Source: Chara braunii (taxonomy: Eukaryota > Streptophyta > Charophyceae > Charales > Characeae). From it: 26,630 nucleotides of DNA. The position numbers were made by a program, and so were the translations under genes. Positions 17,915 to 26,630 of the stretch are shown here, one piece after another. Positions within the stretch are counted from its first letter, which is position 1. Every line of letters begins with the position of its first letter. The notes beneath the pieces are model-generated. The model worked only from the letters and a program-made list of their open reading frames with translations, searched no databases and was not told where the DNA came from. The stretch covers positions 2,044,950-2,071,579 of the forward strand of contig BFEA01000213.1 in the NCBI GenBank assembly GCA_003427395.1, in the 5' to 3' direction.

Positions 17915-18433
17915 GTGATACATGGAAGCGATACACATGCCAAATACAAAGTGGCAGCTCAGTTGAAGAAAGTGGTCCAAGCATTCTTATGCCAGTGGGC
18001 GAGCAAGACGATAATGTTGAACAACATCTGCAGTGTGGCATGGGTTAAGTTGAACCAGCCGAGACCCAAGGCTGCAAATGGCAGGGTTGCAACTGAGAAA
18101 TCTGGTCTGCTTACTGTTGTAGACAACAGGCAAACCGTGGCGAAAGGTGACACATCAACAATGCTTGGCATATGCATTAAGAACAACAGCGGCGGTTGTG
18201 GACCTGTGCTTCATGAGCGCGGACATGATGGGCCGCGTACGAAGAAACATGGTATGGTCCAATGCGCTGTCGCTATGGAAGGGGAAGATCCGCTAGAATC
18301 GGCCGACGTGGTCTTCAATCAGTCGCTCTTTGGTAACAGAATCATACGCAAGGCAAACGGGATTCATACCCACGGCAGGGCAGGGCGGATGCTTTTGGAT
18401 GACAATGGGCGGAATAGGGGGTATATAAGATAG
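17915..18433 (+). CDS. Hypothetical protein ORF, 172 codons
   Basis: This is the most protein-like frame outside the transposon remnants. It is fully open for 172 codons and mixed in composition, with an N-terminal part containing AAQLKKVVQAFLCQWASK, a middle rich in Gly/Asn, and an acidic EGEDPLESADVVFNQ segment near residues 122-136, ending in NGRNRGYIR. No family, signal peptide or catalytic motif was recognised. It lies in a less AT-rich block (17600-18540) than its surroundings. On the opposite strand 17639-17980 and 17959-18186 are also open, so the strand choice is uncertain. It may be an exon or a fragment of an unrecognised transposon protein. Confidence 0.3.
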   Translation: MIHGSDTHAKYKVAAQLKKVVQAFLCQWASKTIMLNNICSVAWVKLNQPRPKAANGRVATEKSGLLTVVDNRQTVAKGDTSTMLGICIKNNSGGCGPVLHERGHDGPRTKKHGMVQCAVAMEGEDPLESADVVFNQSLFGNRIIRKANGIHTHGRAGRMLLDDNGRNRGYIR

Positions 18434-19207
18434 GACATTTGTCGGACACTAACAGAGGGGGAATTTGAGAACTATGCAAGCTAACAGGCTCGGAAGGTTG
18501 AGCGATTTGTAAGAAGCAATCCCAGCACAATAGATCAAGGTACTAAAAAAGTGAGGTTTACAGACAGTAGATTGGGTGAGGTGTAAAGGGGATCTCTACC
18601 CCCGTACGACGTACAGAACAGAAGGAGTACAGGAAGCGGGGAGGAGCCAAAAAATCGGCAGTGAGCGCGGGCTCTGCAAAATAGGGTCTGCCTCGTCTGC
18701 CGAGCTGGTGTGTTTAAACAACTACTTTGGCAAACCCTGTTCTGCTGAACCTGCGCGCTACAAAAATTTCCCACCCTAGATTGTCTGGCATAAGGGATGC
18801 TGGTCTGATTCCCATCACGTGTTGCTCTCTGCGAATAAATTGGAACAATATTCTTTTTTTTTCCCAAAAGCAAAAAAGATACGCATTTGATTCGCTCCGT
18901 ATTTATTTTCTCGACATTTGCTTTGGCACAACAAAACCTACGTTACATCCGCTCCTCGTTGTCAGATTCTTTCATAGAAAAAGAGACTAGATTGAAAAAT
19001 TGTCAAAGTTCTTCACCTTTTTTGCACCATCAAATACCCCCTTTCACCCAGTAGGCCAAACCTGACCGCAAAAACACTCTCTTCCGAAGAAGCACTGCTA
19101 GGCCTGTGGCGTAGATGCGGTTTAAATCCTTAAACCACCAATATCTTTCCCCGCTTGAAAATAGAAGTCGCACCGTCATTCAGTAGCCAAGCGGGAAAGA
19201 GCCGCAG
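18434..19207. other. Intergenic, no supported gene
   Basis: Frames of 62-112 codons overlap on both strands (for example 18535-18873 minus). None shows a known motif, and none is preferred. Confidence 0.4.
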
Positions 19208-19795
19208 TTGATCAATGTCATCAGCAACCCGTTTTTTGTTCTAGGCCTCCGAAACTGCCCACAGTCGGTATATGGGAAAGGTACTGGTGGTTTAAAGAAC
19301 CAGTGCAATGCTTCGAAATGCACACTACTGGTACCATGTGGTATGGCTAGGAAACGAAAATTGTTTATGCCTACTGTAAGTCATAGCAGCCAGGACGGAA
19401 GAGATAGAGAGGAATGTGTTTGTTTGCTGCCAAAATTCAGTCAGTTCACAAAAATTCTGGTCACCTTAGAATTCACAAAAACTCCACTCAAATTTTGTGG
19501 GCCACCGCCAACCCCTGAGCACACCCCAACCCATGCCACCCAAACTTATGGAACATGCTCAGACCTCGTTCAGAGACTAAAGAAACTGAAAAAACCCAAA
19601 GTAAACAAGGCGACCAAGCCACCCAAACTTATGGAACATGCTTGGTCCCTGAAAAGTCATTCACATTCATCCCTCACAAGTCAGAGCAACCAGACCACCC
19701 AAACTTATGGAACATGTCTGGTTTTCCAAGCAATTCAAAATAAACATAGTACTGGGTCTTCCCAAACTTATGGAACTGGCCCAGCCTTTGGTTGA
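19208..19795 (+). CDS. Hypothetical ORF with C-terminal repeat, 195 codons
   Basis: The frame is open for 195 codons. The N-terminal half is Cys- and basic-rich without a motif. The C-terminal half reads through four copies of a DNA motif. Three of them give TYGT in this frame (TQTYGTC, TQTYGTC, SQTYGTG), while the second is read in another frame as KLMEHAW. Because one copy is out of frame, the repeat seems older than, or unrelated to, the reading frame. No family was recognised. The ORF may be chance. Confidence 0.25.
   Translation: MINVISNPFFVLGLRNCPQSVYGKGTGGLKNQCNASKCTLLVPCGMARKRKLFMPTVSHSSQDGRDREECVCLLPKFSQFTKILVTLEFTKTPLKFCGPPPTPEHTPTHATQTYGTCSDLVQRLKKLKKPKVNKATKPPKLMEHAWSLKSHSHSSLTSQSNQTTQTYGTCLVFQAIQNKHSTGSSQTYGTGPAFG
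19536..19776. repeat. Four-copy degenerate repeat around CCCAAACTTATGGAAC
   Basis: CCCAAACTTATGGAAC is perfectly kept at about 19539, 19622, 19698 and 19761, with spacings of 83, 76 and 63 bp. Three copies are followed by ATG and preceded by CCA. The spacers are only weakly alike (GACC/GGTC-type words and AAG stretches). High conservation of a 16 bp core in diverged spacers is unusual for a decaying tandem repeat. Confidence 0.85.
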
Positions 19796-19979
19796 CCCGG
19801 TCAAACACATGTCATACTTCCTTTCTCCCATCCTCCCCCCAAATGCAATCCCACAATCTGCTTTCAATAAAAAAACTGAAATTGAAATTGTGCAAACATT
19901 CCTTTACTTAGCAAAGGAATATAGATAGGGGCTATAACTGGGTTTATAGAGGGGAAGCAATGATTACCTTTCAATTCCC

Positions 19980-22900
19980 TGCCTCCAAAACTCCTCCTGA
20001 GTTCCGGCAGAGCTCCCGCAATCGGTGGGCTGACTCCCCACATAGTCTTGTTGCGGTCCTACGGGTTGCAACCCCGCTTGCAACCTTCCTCTCAGAATTG
20101 GATTAGACTTAGATTAAGAAGGACAGAATGCGGGGTTTGAGACTCTCGAGATACAAGAGGGAGACAAACTCAACTCCCAGGAGAGGGCCTTGTAATCTTC
20201 AATCGCCTGAGGGTCCCGCAATGGTGGCCAAAACACATCAACAACTTGGTCAAACCGAGGTCAGACTGCTAGCCGTAGGTCCTCTGATGACCTCCCAAAT
20301 CTCAGCAATTAACCCCCCCCTTTCTCACAGACTTAGTCCCTCCACGATTGTCCCTTCGCCTTCCTACTATTCCGCTTCGGCAGGGTGGCAGCGCCCTGAC
20401 TCTAGGTAAGTAGATAGTCTAATAGCCCCCTTCCTTACTATCCCACGGAGACAAACGAGCAACACACCGGCTAACAAGTATCCTGCAGTTCGGTGCGCCC
20501 ACACAGCAGTTGCGTGCAACATTTAAGGAACCGAGGTAATACGCTGTTTCTAACGCGTATGGCACAATGCCTCTATGAGTGGCGACCGTCAACAGCTTCA
20601 GTACCCAACAACAGTAGCTTGGCCAAACAGGCGACTCTTCTAGGTCGTGCCAGTGGTACATCTTCGCTATCTGAAGTCAGTCAGCAATATACAGCAAAAA
20701 ACAAAAACACGGCATGATCGCGGGTACACAGTCCACACAATCCTTGCTCAACGATAGGCACAGTAATACCCAAAATCCTTGACAGTAGCGGCCCGCATGC
20801 TCAGTACTCCAGTCTGCTACGCCCACACCAACGTCAAAGAGCACCGTTGGGCAGAAGATCGTAAGCCCTGTCGAACCGGAATGAAGTCGATGATCCCGGG
20901 CATGGCCTTGACACACTGCCTCTGAATCTCCTAGCGGCAAGGTACCATGCCAATACTCAGTACCAGACATAAGTATCACAATGTCATATCTAATAGTGCT
21001 TAACGCGAAAACACAGCAATGGCTGAGGTGCACAACATAGTAAAGTCTAATGGCCGGGACGTAGTGAACTTCTGGCATATACCCAATACGACGATGTTTG
21101 TCAATCCACAAACAACCACGAAGCCAAACAACAGCAGTACTCAGTTAACGGATATGTCCGTGTTGGTCCTCCTCTAATCCTTGCGGTCGTGCCGAGATAC
21201 ACAGCACCCCCCCCCCTTGTTGTTAACTGCAACAACCCCCTCGATGTGATCAAGGCAATGGTCCATGCATTCTACACAACAAAATTAGCTAGACTCAGAA
21301 GCTGCAGACAGACTCAGTACTCCGCACTCGTTTCCTATGGCAATAAGACGCATCGGAGTAGCCATGTGGTTTCTTATAGTAGCCTGTCGAAGCAGCTGCC
21401 TCTCGCTATTTCAACCGGTGACCAGCGTACCAGTCAGTAGATAAGCCTTCAGCCTCTGTCGTCCGCTCGCGCTCCCTCGGCCGACGCTCGATGTAAGAGC
21501 GCACGGTTAACGAGTAAGTCTACAACTCCTACTGCTCGTTGTTAACAACCACGTATGGTTGGGCGATACTCTGGTTATCAAGTAAGCCCATACCCCCGCT
21601 GCCTCGCTCAACCGACTGAAAACTTGCACTTCGCAACTAGCCTTGTTGCTGCTTCCTTCAGTAATTAGTAGTGTTGCCGACAAAAAAAAAAGGCGGGTCC
21701 GCAATCTCGCAGCTGGCCATCCAATACTTCGGGCTGCAGAATGGGTTTCGTAACACCAACAGGTAAGTTTCTAACTCCTCGGCCGATCGCACGCCACGTT
21801 CTTCAATCGGTTGGGCAAAACCCGGTGAATCTCCTGTAAGTACCCGACAAGGTGCATACCCCCCATTCTCCGCCTTCACTTAGAAACGAGTTAGCCCTGC
21901 TCTTCACTACCCTCCATTCGCGCAGCTCCCGCAAGCCAGGCAACTAAACACTCTCACTCTTTCGTTAAATAGAGACCCCCATCGTACGCGCAGTAGTCAA
22001 AAACCCCAAAATGAACTTCTACTCGCCCAAGTCCGCTTACTAAACGAGTGGGAACGCCTGCGTCTCCTTCGTCTCTTTCCTTTCCTCCATATCCTTACGG
22101 ACCTCTTACCTTATCTAACTTGGTGCCTACTAGCCTACCTTCGAAACTAACTTGATCGTTATGCTCACCCGAAGTTCAGAACGTCGAAAACGCAACCACT
22201 CCCGCTTAGTTCCACAGAGAGACGGAAAGAGAAAGCAAAAACTACAAATTCAGCCTCCCCACCATATCCGCCATCGTCCGCCCTCCACGACATTTCTTCC
22301 TTAATACTCCTTCTCTACTAGTCTGTTCGCTATCCTAGCCCGCTCAACGGATTCGCCCCACGCCAGAACCCCCTCTTTGTACTCTAGATCACAACAAACG
22401 CTCGAGAAAACGACCGAGTTACCATGTCTTTACCCTCTACTTTCCTTGCTTCCCACCATCTTCACCCTCGAATACCCTCCGTGCTGATCTTTGTCCAGAT
22501 TCAGTCGCTCACACTATCGGCCTCTACCAACTGAACGCGCGCTTGTCTCCTCTTTCCACCCTTTCCTTAGCGCAACTCTTTTTACAGCGTCCGACTCTCT
22601 CCGACTACCCGGTGCCAGTACCGTGTTCGATATCAGCAATCCGCGGCCCACTATCTCCACTCCCCGACACCTTGAGCCTTCCTGTAGAGACTTCGGAGGA
22701 GGCTAACTCGCTAGACTTACCGACTAGCCCGCCCCTATGCCCGAGTTCGGCGAGCGATCGACACACAACAACAGTTCGGTGATCCCCTGACCATCCTGCC
22801 CTTCCTAGTACTAACGCAACCCTTCCCGTAAGCAACAATTCGATAGCGTTCTGCGCAATCCAATGCACCTAGCCAACCTCACGATAGTGGGGCAACTCCG

Positions 22901-23400
22901 AACGAGGTTACTACCCAGCGGTTTATTTAGTCTTTCGGCCCTATACCTGAGTCCTACAAACAGTTGGCACAACAGCATTGCTGCTTGCCACCGTTTGCTC
23001 CGGCCCCGCCTTGCCCCAGGCCTACTGTGCCTAGCGTGTCCACCACATCTACTGTGCGTGGGGCATAGTTCCTAATCTTAAGAACAAATTCCTCCCCACG
23101 CCGCTCTCTCTGTAGATAGTGGCTAACGGGAGGTGCATCCCCTGACCCCGAATGCTCGGGCCTATTCCTCCCTCCCGCAGATCCCATGCAAGCCTTGGTG
23201 GTGATAACACATACCCAAAGGAGAGCTCAGAAGACCGAAATGAAAAAGGTCCTGCGGGCATAATTACACCCAAGCCTCCCGCAGCAGACTTGCGGTTGGT
23301 GGGCAGTACATCCGCAAGAGGGCCTCGCCCACCAGGTTTCCTCCGCCTCGAGGACTAACCATGCGCCGATTTGCATACACATTAACCCCCTTGGTCCATA
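19980..23400. other. C-rich, G-poor region without recognisable genes
   Basis: On the plus strand C greatly exceeds G by eye throughout, unlike the A/T-dominated region before it. Many frames of 60-144 codons occur on both strands (for example 20677-21111 minus, 22543-22782 plus), with no motifs. I found no LTR pair, primer-binding site or transposon domain. It may be a single large noncoding element or an old LTR/untranslated region of a retrotransposon. Confidence 0.4.
21430..21840. repeat. Possible very degenerate ~70 bp repeat array
   Basis: GTAGATAAGCC (21437), GAGTAAGTC (21509), CAAGTAAGCCC (21579) and AGGTAAGTT (21764) each precede a C-rich stretch followed by TCG-rich words. The first three are spaced about 70 bp apart. 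The similarity is weak and may be chance in a skewed composition. Confidence 0.25.
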
Positions 23401-24009
23401 TTTCATGTCGGGCAGGATAGAGGAGTTCCGGGAATTTTACAAAATGATTTAAAAAGGGTTATTGCTTATTCTACTCATCCCAAACATACAGGAACCCGCA
23501 GGTTTAACGAAAAAGAGGCCCACGCTTAAGGCCTTTGATCTTCACGACGGCCTCCAAACCCAACACCCCGTCTGGGTCAAGGAATGCCTGAATAAAATAA
23601 TAAAGCGACAATAAATAATAAAATATTTAGAACTCCTAACCGTCAGAACATGACGAGCGAGGCAAAAGAAAATGCTAGCACCACCCTGACGCCGCCGACA
23701 GCAAAACCAAAAGGGGGGGGATAACCCCTTCGGGCTCTCAATCCCTCAGCCCCTTCGTGCTACTCTGATACCCTCGTGTCGTTGTTGCCCAACCTCGATC
23801 CCTGAGTCTCTCAAATTAACGTCCGATACCGTAATCAATACTGCTAGTCCCAAGACTGGGTCTAGTTTTTACGGACGCCTAAATAAAGGGATACTGCACG
23901 ACACGCAGTCAATGTCGCCCTCCGCACGTATGCACAAGTCACGGGCAAGCGTATCGTTCAACGAGACCTAATCTTTTTAATCCTGATTTAATCAAAAAAC
24001 AAAAATCCG

Positions 24010-24027
24010 ACCGGCGATCACGCCGGT
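24010..24027. repeat. Perfect 7 bp GC-rich hairpin
   Basis: ACCGGCG (24010-24016) pairs with CGCCGGT (24021-24027) across ATCA. It is followed by TCTTC, not by a Helitron-type CTRR end. Confidence 0.6.
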
Positions 24028-24203
24028 TCTTCAATCATTAACAAAGAAAATATCACGCGCGCCTCAAGCCTACGTGCCCACACACTCTCTACTCTAGTCG
24101 ACCACCTAGTCAACGTAAACCACAAACACAGTCGCGCCTTGCACGGTATACCTGAAACTTTTAAACCAAACTTATTTGCTGTTGTTTGCAAAAAACAGGG
24201 CGG

Positions 24204-24221
24204 ATACCCTTGTAAGGGTAT
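24204..24221. repeat. Perfect 18 bp palindrome
   Basis: ATACCCTT (24204-24211) and AAGGGTAT (24214-24221) are exact reverse complements around GT. Confidence 0.6.
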
Positions 24222-24522
24222 TCTCACCGACAGCGTTCCACCAATCCCTAGGGAATGGTTTCGAGGACGAATCCTTGGGGACTTCCCGTGGCCAATTTAT
24301 GCGATTATACGTGGCCGCGGGAGGTGTGACCGTGGTGTGGTTCGGGATGTCTGCTCAAGAGGCATGTTCATCCACAGGCGAAGGGCGTGAATACATGGTG
24401 AGCCGCAAAAAAGAAAAAAAGAAAAAAAAAGAAAGGTAGGAATGTCCCCGTCCAAAATCTGAAATTAAAGTTCCGACGAGGGACGACGGCTAGCCGGCAA
24501 ACAGGTATTCATATTCCGGCGG

Positions 24523-25329
24523 CTAGGCAGTGGATATGTTGTTTTCCTCGCCATCCCTTTCACTCCGTCTCCTTCTCGCCCCGTTGAGTGACGACGACGA
24601 CGTGCAGTGTGTGGTGGAAGGTGTGTCCAGTGAAGAGGTCCATTGCCAGGTCGGCTCCTTAGTGACATCATGTGGCAGCTTAGAGCACGAGCTCCTCCGT
24701 TGTGCCATCATCTGTTCCAGTCGCCCTGAGGACGAGTAAAATGCAATTGACGTGGCGCATGGATGTGGACGCTGAGGACGCGTGTACACGGGGAAGAGGG
24801 CAGGCTTGCGGGTGACCACGTCCTTTCGAAGTCCATGGGCAACAGAGGGTGGGGGGGAAGATGTGCGTGCGGTATTGACATCCATTGAGAAGACGGCAAT
24901 GGTGGCGGAGGCGCTGGCCATCATTGGCTGTTGTCAGGTAGACAGTGTCCAGCCGCATGAAGGCGAAGCTATCGAGGCGCAGGCAAAGGATGCTGATACG
25001 AACTGTGGTAGACGCGCCAGACTGTGTGGCAACTTCAGAGGCTGTCGTTCAACAATACGCTGCACTGGGCTCTGGTGTGCTCCCTCGAGCAACGCCAGAA
25101 TGGTGGATGAAACGGACAACGGGCAGGACATGCGAAGATCTGCGGGTGTGCGATGACGTGAGGGCCGCTTGCGTGCTTCCACGGGAACACTTCGGCGACG
25201 TAATGACCCCCCCACCCCTGCAGGCGGTGTACTGTTCGTAAGCCGTTTGTCCATCCTGCTCCCCTTCTTCGTCGACGGCCGCATCTGGTTCCTCATAGGA
25301 AGTCGCCCCAGGAAACACAAGTGGAACAC
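24523..25329 (-). CDS. Long antisense open frame with one internal stop, doubtful
   Basis: The minus frames 24934-25329 and 24523-24924 are the same frame, separated by one TGA near 24932, so 269 codons are nearly open. The composition is Ser/Arg/Pro/Ala-rich with no recognised motif. It overlaps the Harbinger-like plus-strand fragment antisense. GC-rich coding sequence often leaves its opposite strand open, so I regard this as a probable shadow. Confidence 0.15.
24882..25160 (+). pseudogene. PIF/Harbinger (HARBI1-like) transposase, N-terminal fragment
   Basis: Two plus frames together read like the start of a Harbinger-type DDE transposase. The first (frame of 24782-25156) gives MVAEALAIIGCC from 24899. 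After a shift, the frame beginning near 24945 gives a basic KLSRRRQRML stretch and then QQYAALGSGVLPRATPEWW, MKRTTGRTCEDLRVCDD. In this family a W...R.G.W.DLR..DD block precedes the YFR.KLRM segment and the DDE core. Here the similarity stops after CDD at about 25142, and no DDE core was found downstream. The match rests on memory of charophyte/plant HARBI1-like proteins. The opposite strand is also open here. Confidence 0.5.
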
Positions 25330-25756
25330 GACAACCTCCAGAAAAGCAGCACGGCGATGAGCAGCAACAGCGGCAGCCTGCGGTGCAGGTCAGCCACGAA
25401 TGACACGAGAGAGGATAGTGCGGGCACAGATCTTGTGGAATGTGCACACAGCGACGACGCACGACAGTTCGAAACACTCCAAGAGTACGCACTATCGTCC
25501 ACATAGCGCCCGCCACCACGACCACAAATTCAAAATGAACGACCGTTGGAGACACCATCGGAACGCCACGGACCCCGAACAAGGCGTCAAGGCGTCCGGA
25601 AATGACGACGTGCCCCGCTGCCATCAACGCCAACGGTAAAAGGACGAGGCCGTTGGAGGGCACCCATGATGCTGATGGCTGACAATGTCCGTTGCCTGGT
25701 CCCTGGACCGGACCACCTTGGGCCTCCAATTTTCCTTCTACGCTCGAAACCAACAC
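25049..25756 (-). CDS. Hypothetical ORF of 235 codons, doubtful
   Basis: This is the longest uninterrupted ORF in the window. It has hydrophobic stretches (near residues 38-50 and 70-90), a Cys-rich centre (about 120-145) and an acidic run containing YEEPDAAVDEEGEQDG (about 161-176). It matches no family I know. It overlaps other frames on both strands in a GC-rich patch, and its C-terminal third is antisense to the Harbinger-like fragment. It could be an unrecognised exon, but the Cys-rich, irregular composition argues against one globular protein. Confidence 0.25.
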   Translation of the reverse strand: MLVSSVEGKLEAQGGPVQGPGNGHCQPSASWVPSNGLVLLPLALMAAGHVVISGRLDALFGVRGVPMVSPTVVHFEFVVVVAGAMWTIVRTLGVFRTVVRRRCVHIPQDLCPHYPLSCHSWLTCTAGCRCCCSSPCCFSGGCRVPLVFPGATSYEEPDAAVDEEGEQDGQTAYEQYTACRGGGVITSPKCSRGSTQAALTSSHTRRSSHVLPVVRFIHHSGVARGSTPEPSAAYC

Positions 25757-26016
25757 CCCGTGAATTGCAGATCCTCGGGCTTCGAAGGACCACTAAAGCT
25801 CTAGATGTGATTGTGGTCAGATGCATGCCAGCGTGGATGTGATTCCAGTCAGATTCATTTAGAAAAGTGCTACTGTGAGTATGCCGTGAGCACCCAAAGT
25901 GCTACCATGTATGTAATCTCTGCCTGCACGGTGCTGCCGGGCGATAGCAGTCCTGATGCACCAATGCAGGGCCCAAGCAAGACCCTGCACCTTGAGGGGG
26001 GACATGGGGGCATTGG

Positions 26017-26162
26017 ACGCCCACTGCGCTGCGATGGATTAGTATAGTCCATTGGTCTTGCTAGAGTTGGCTGAGGGTGCTACTGCCTTGAACGCCCACT
26101 GTGCTGCGATGGATTAGTATAGTCCATTGGTCTTGCTAGAGTTGGCTGAGGGTGCTACTGCC
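26017..26162. repeat. Nearly identical two-copy tandem repeat, 75 bp period
   Basis: ACGCCCACTG begins at 26017 and 26092; 71 bases of each copy (26017-26087, 26092-26162) agree except for one C/T change. Each copy contains ATGGATTAGTATAGTCCAT, an imperfect palindrome. The near identity points to a recent event. Confidence 0.95.
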
Positions 26163-26233
26163 ATCTCACGTCATCTCACAAAACGGCATGCAGATGGGTG
26201 TACGCAAGGCCAAGCAGGTTTCAACTTTGAACA

Positions 26234-26417
26234 CAAGCTGTCCTCTATGGCCTACTGGCCTTTCTTTTTTACTTTCTCCCTTTTTTTTTTCCCTGGCTAG
26301 CGTGCACATCAGTACCTTTGATCAGTCGCAAGCCGTCCTCTATGGTCTATCAGCCTTCCTGAACTTCCCCTTTCTTTTCCTGGCTAGTGCGCACATCAGT
26401 ACCTCTGACCAGTCGCA
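26234..26417. repeat. Two-copy tandem repeat, 95 bp period
   Basis: CAAGCTGTCCTCTATGG at 26234 recurs as CAAGCCGTCCTCTATGG at 26329. Both continue to CCTGGCTAG, GCACATCAGTACCT and CAGTCGCA, with a C/T tract of different length inside. It lies just upstream of the CTAGG element D. Confidence 0.9.
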
Positions 26418-26431
26418 TATTCAACTGCAAC

Positions 26432-26630
26432 CTAGGCTACCAGCCGGGCCGCCCGGGTCCCGGGTGGCCAGCCCGTGCAAGAACCAGGGAAGGTCCCAGC
26501 AAAAAAAAAAAAAAAAAAAAAAAAACTACGTTATGCAGAAAAATAAACTGAACAACTTTTGCCTCAGGGTCACATCGAAATTCTTCACCAAATTTAAAAT
26601 AAAAAAATCAAATTTAAAAATCATGTTTTT
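26432..26630 (+). mobile_element. CTAGG-family TIR element, copy D, cut by window end
   Basis: It begins CTAGGCTACCAGCCGGGCCG, followed by CCCGGGTCCCGGGTGGCC and GTGCAAG.ACCAGGGAAGGTCCC, a poly-A tract of over 20 bases, and the same TTATGCAGAAAAATAAACTG and GGGTCACATCGAAA core as copy A, in the same orientation. Its right terminus lies beyond the window. Confidence 0.85.

Larger units (their letters stand above)
23400..24440. other. Intergenic, no supported gene
   Basis: Overlapping plus frames at 24139-24390 and 24176-24439 lack motifs. GGTTTCGAGGACGAATCC at about 24257-24274 resembles the TTCGAGGACGAA word often found just after pol in plant gypsy elements, but no pol end is attached here. 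An A/G tract lies at 24408-24436. Confidence 0.35.

Noticed and set aside
20677-21111. 144-codon minus ORF
   Set aside because: Skewed composition makes long antisense frames likely; no recognised motif or start context.
24010-24027. Hairpin as a Helitron 3' end or bacterial terminator
   Set aside because: No CTRR terminus and no T-run follow; the context is eukaryotic.
1-26630. CRISPR array, operons, rRNA or tRNA genes
   Set aside because: No regularly spaced identical short repeats, no gene runs, and no tRNA or rRNA signatures were found.

Overview
This window looks like nuclear DNA from a eukaryote, most likely a plant-lineage (streptophyte) genome. It has no long intact reading frame in 26.6 kb, no operon layout, many homopolymer A/T tracts, short direct duplications, and broken pieces of several transposon types. 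The transposon pieces are a Ty3/gypsy chromovirus pol, a possible DUF4216-type CACTA-associated fragment, the start of a PIF/Harbinger-like transposase, and a family of terminal-inverted-repeat elements. The Harbinger-like and gypsy fragments remind me of those in charophyte algae such as Chara, but that is an impression from memory and not a proven assignment.

Layout. 1-190: three ~61 bp tandem units. 517-725: two neighbouring, related stem-loops that resemble plant microRNA precursors, with a possible decayed third at 823-890. 1825-1898: an inverted repeat. 2030-6560: a decayed, 5'-truncated gypsy pol on the minus strand (RT, RNase H, integrase, chromodomain), flanked on both sides by copies of an unnamed repeat that face each other, plus a 303 bp tandem duplication that copied the edge of the RT. 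6708-7115 (minus): a coding-like pseudogene with possible DUF4216 similarity. 7649-7699: a cluster of palindromes. 7806-8477: a dubious ORF. 8826-8938: a 69 bp period duplication. 9050-10700: purine- and A-rich intergenic DNA.

10713-16238 is AT-rich and holds four copies (full, deleted or truncated) of a ~286 bp element bounded by CTAGGCTACYAG inverted repeats; a fifth starts at 26432 and leaves the window. Between them lie two-unit tandem duplications (138 bp and 186 bp) and one GC-rich patch (11500-12100). 17600-18540 is less AT-rich and carries the most protein-like plus-strand ORF outside transposons (17915-18433). 19208-19795 has an ORF with four copies of a short motif. About 19980-23400 is strongly C-rich over G on the plus strand and has no recognisable gene. 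24880-25160 carries the N-terminal part of a Harbinger-like transposase in two frames. 25800-26630 ends with two separate tandem duplications and the last CTAGG element.

No cellular gene with a confident function was recognised. The window reads as transposon-dominated intergenic DNA. The items most worth checking are the paired stem-loops, the CTAGG element family, and the repeat that flanks the gypsy remnant in opposite orientations.
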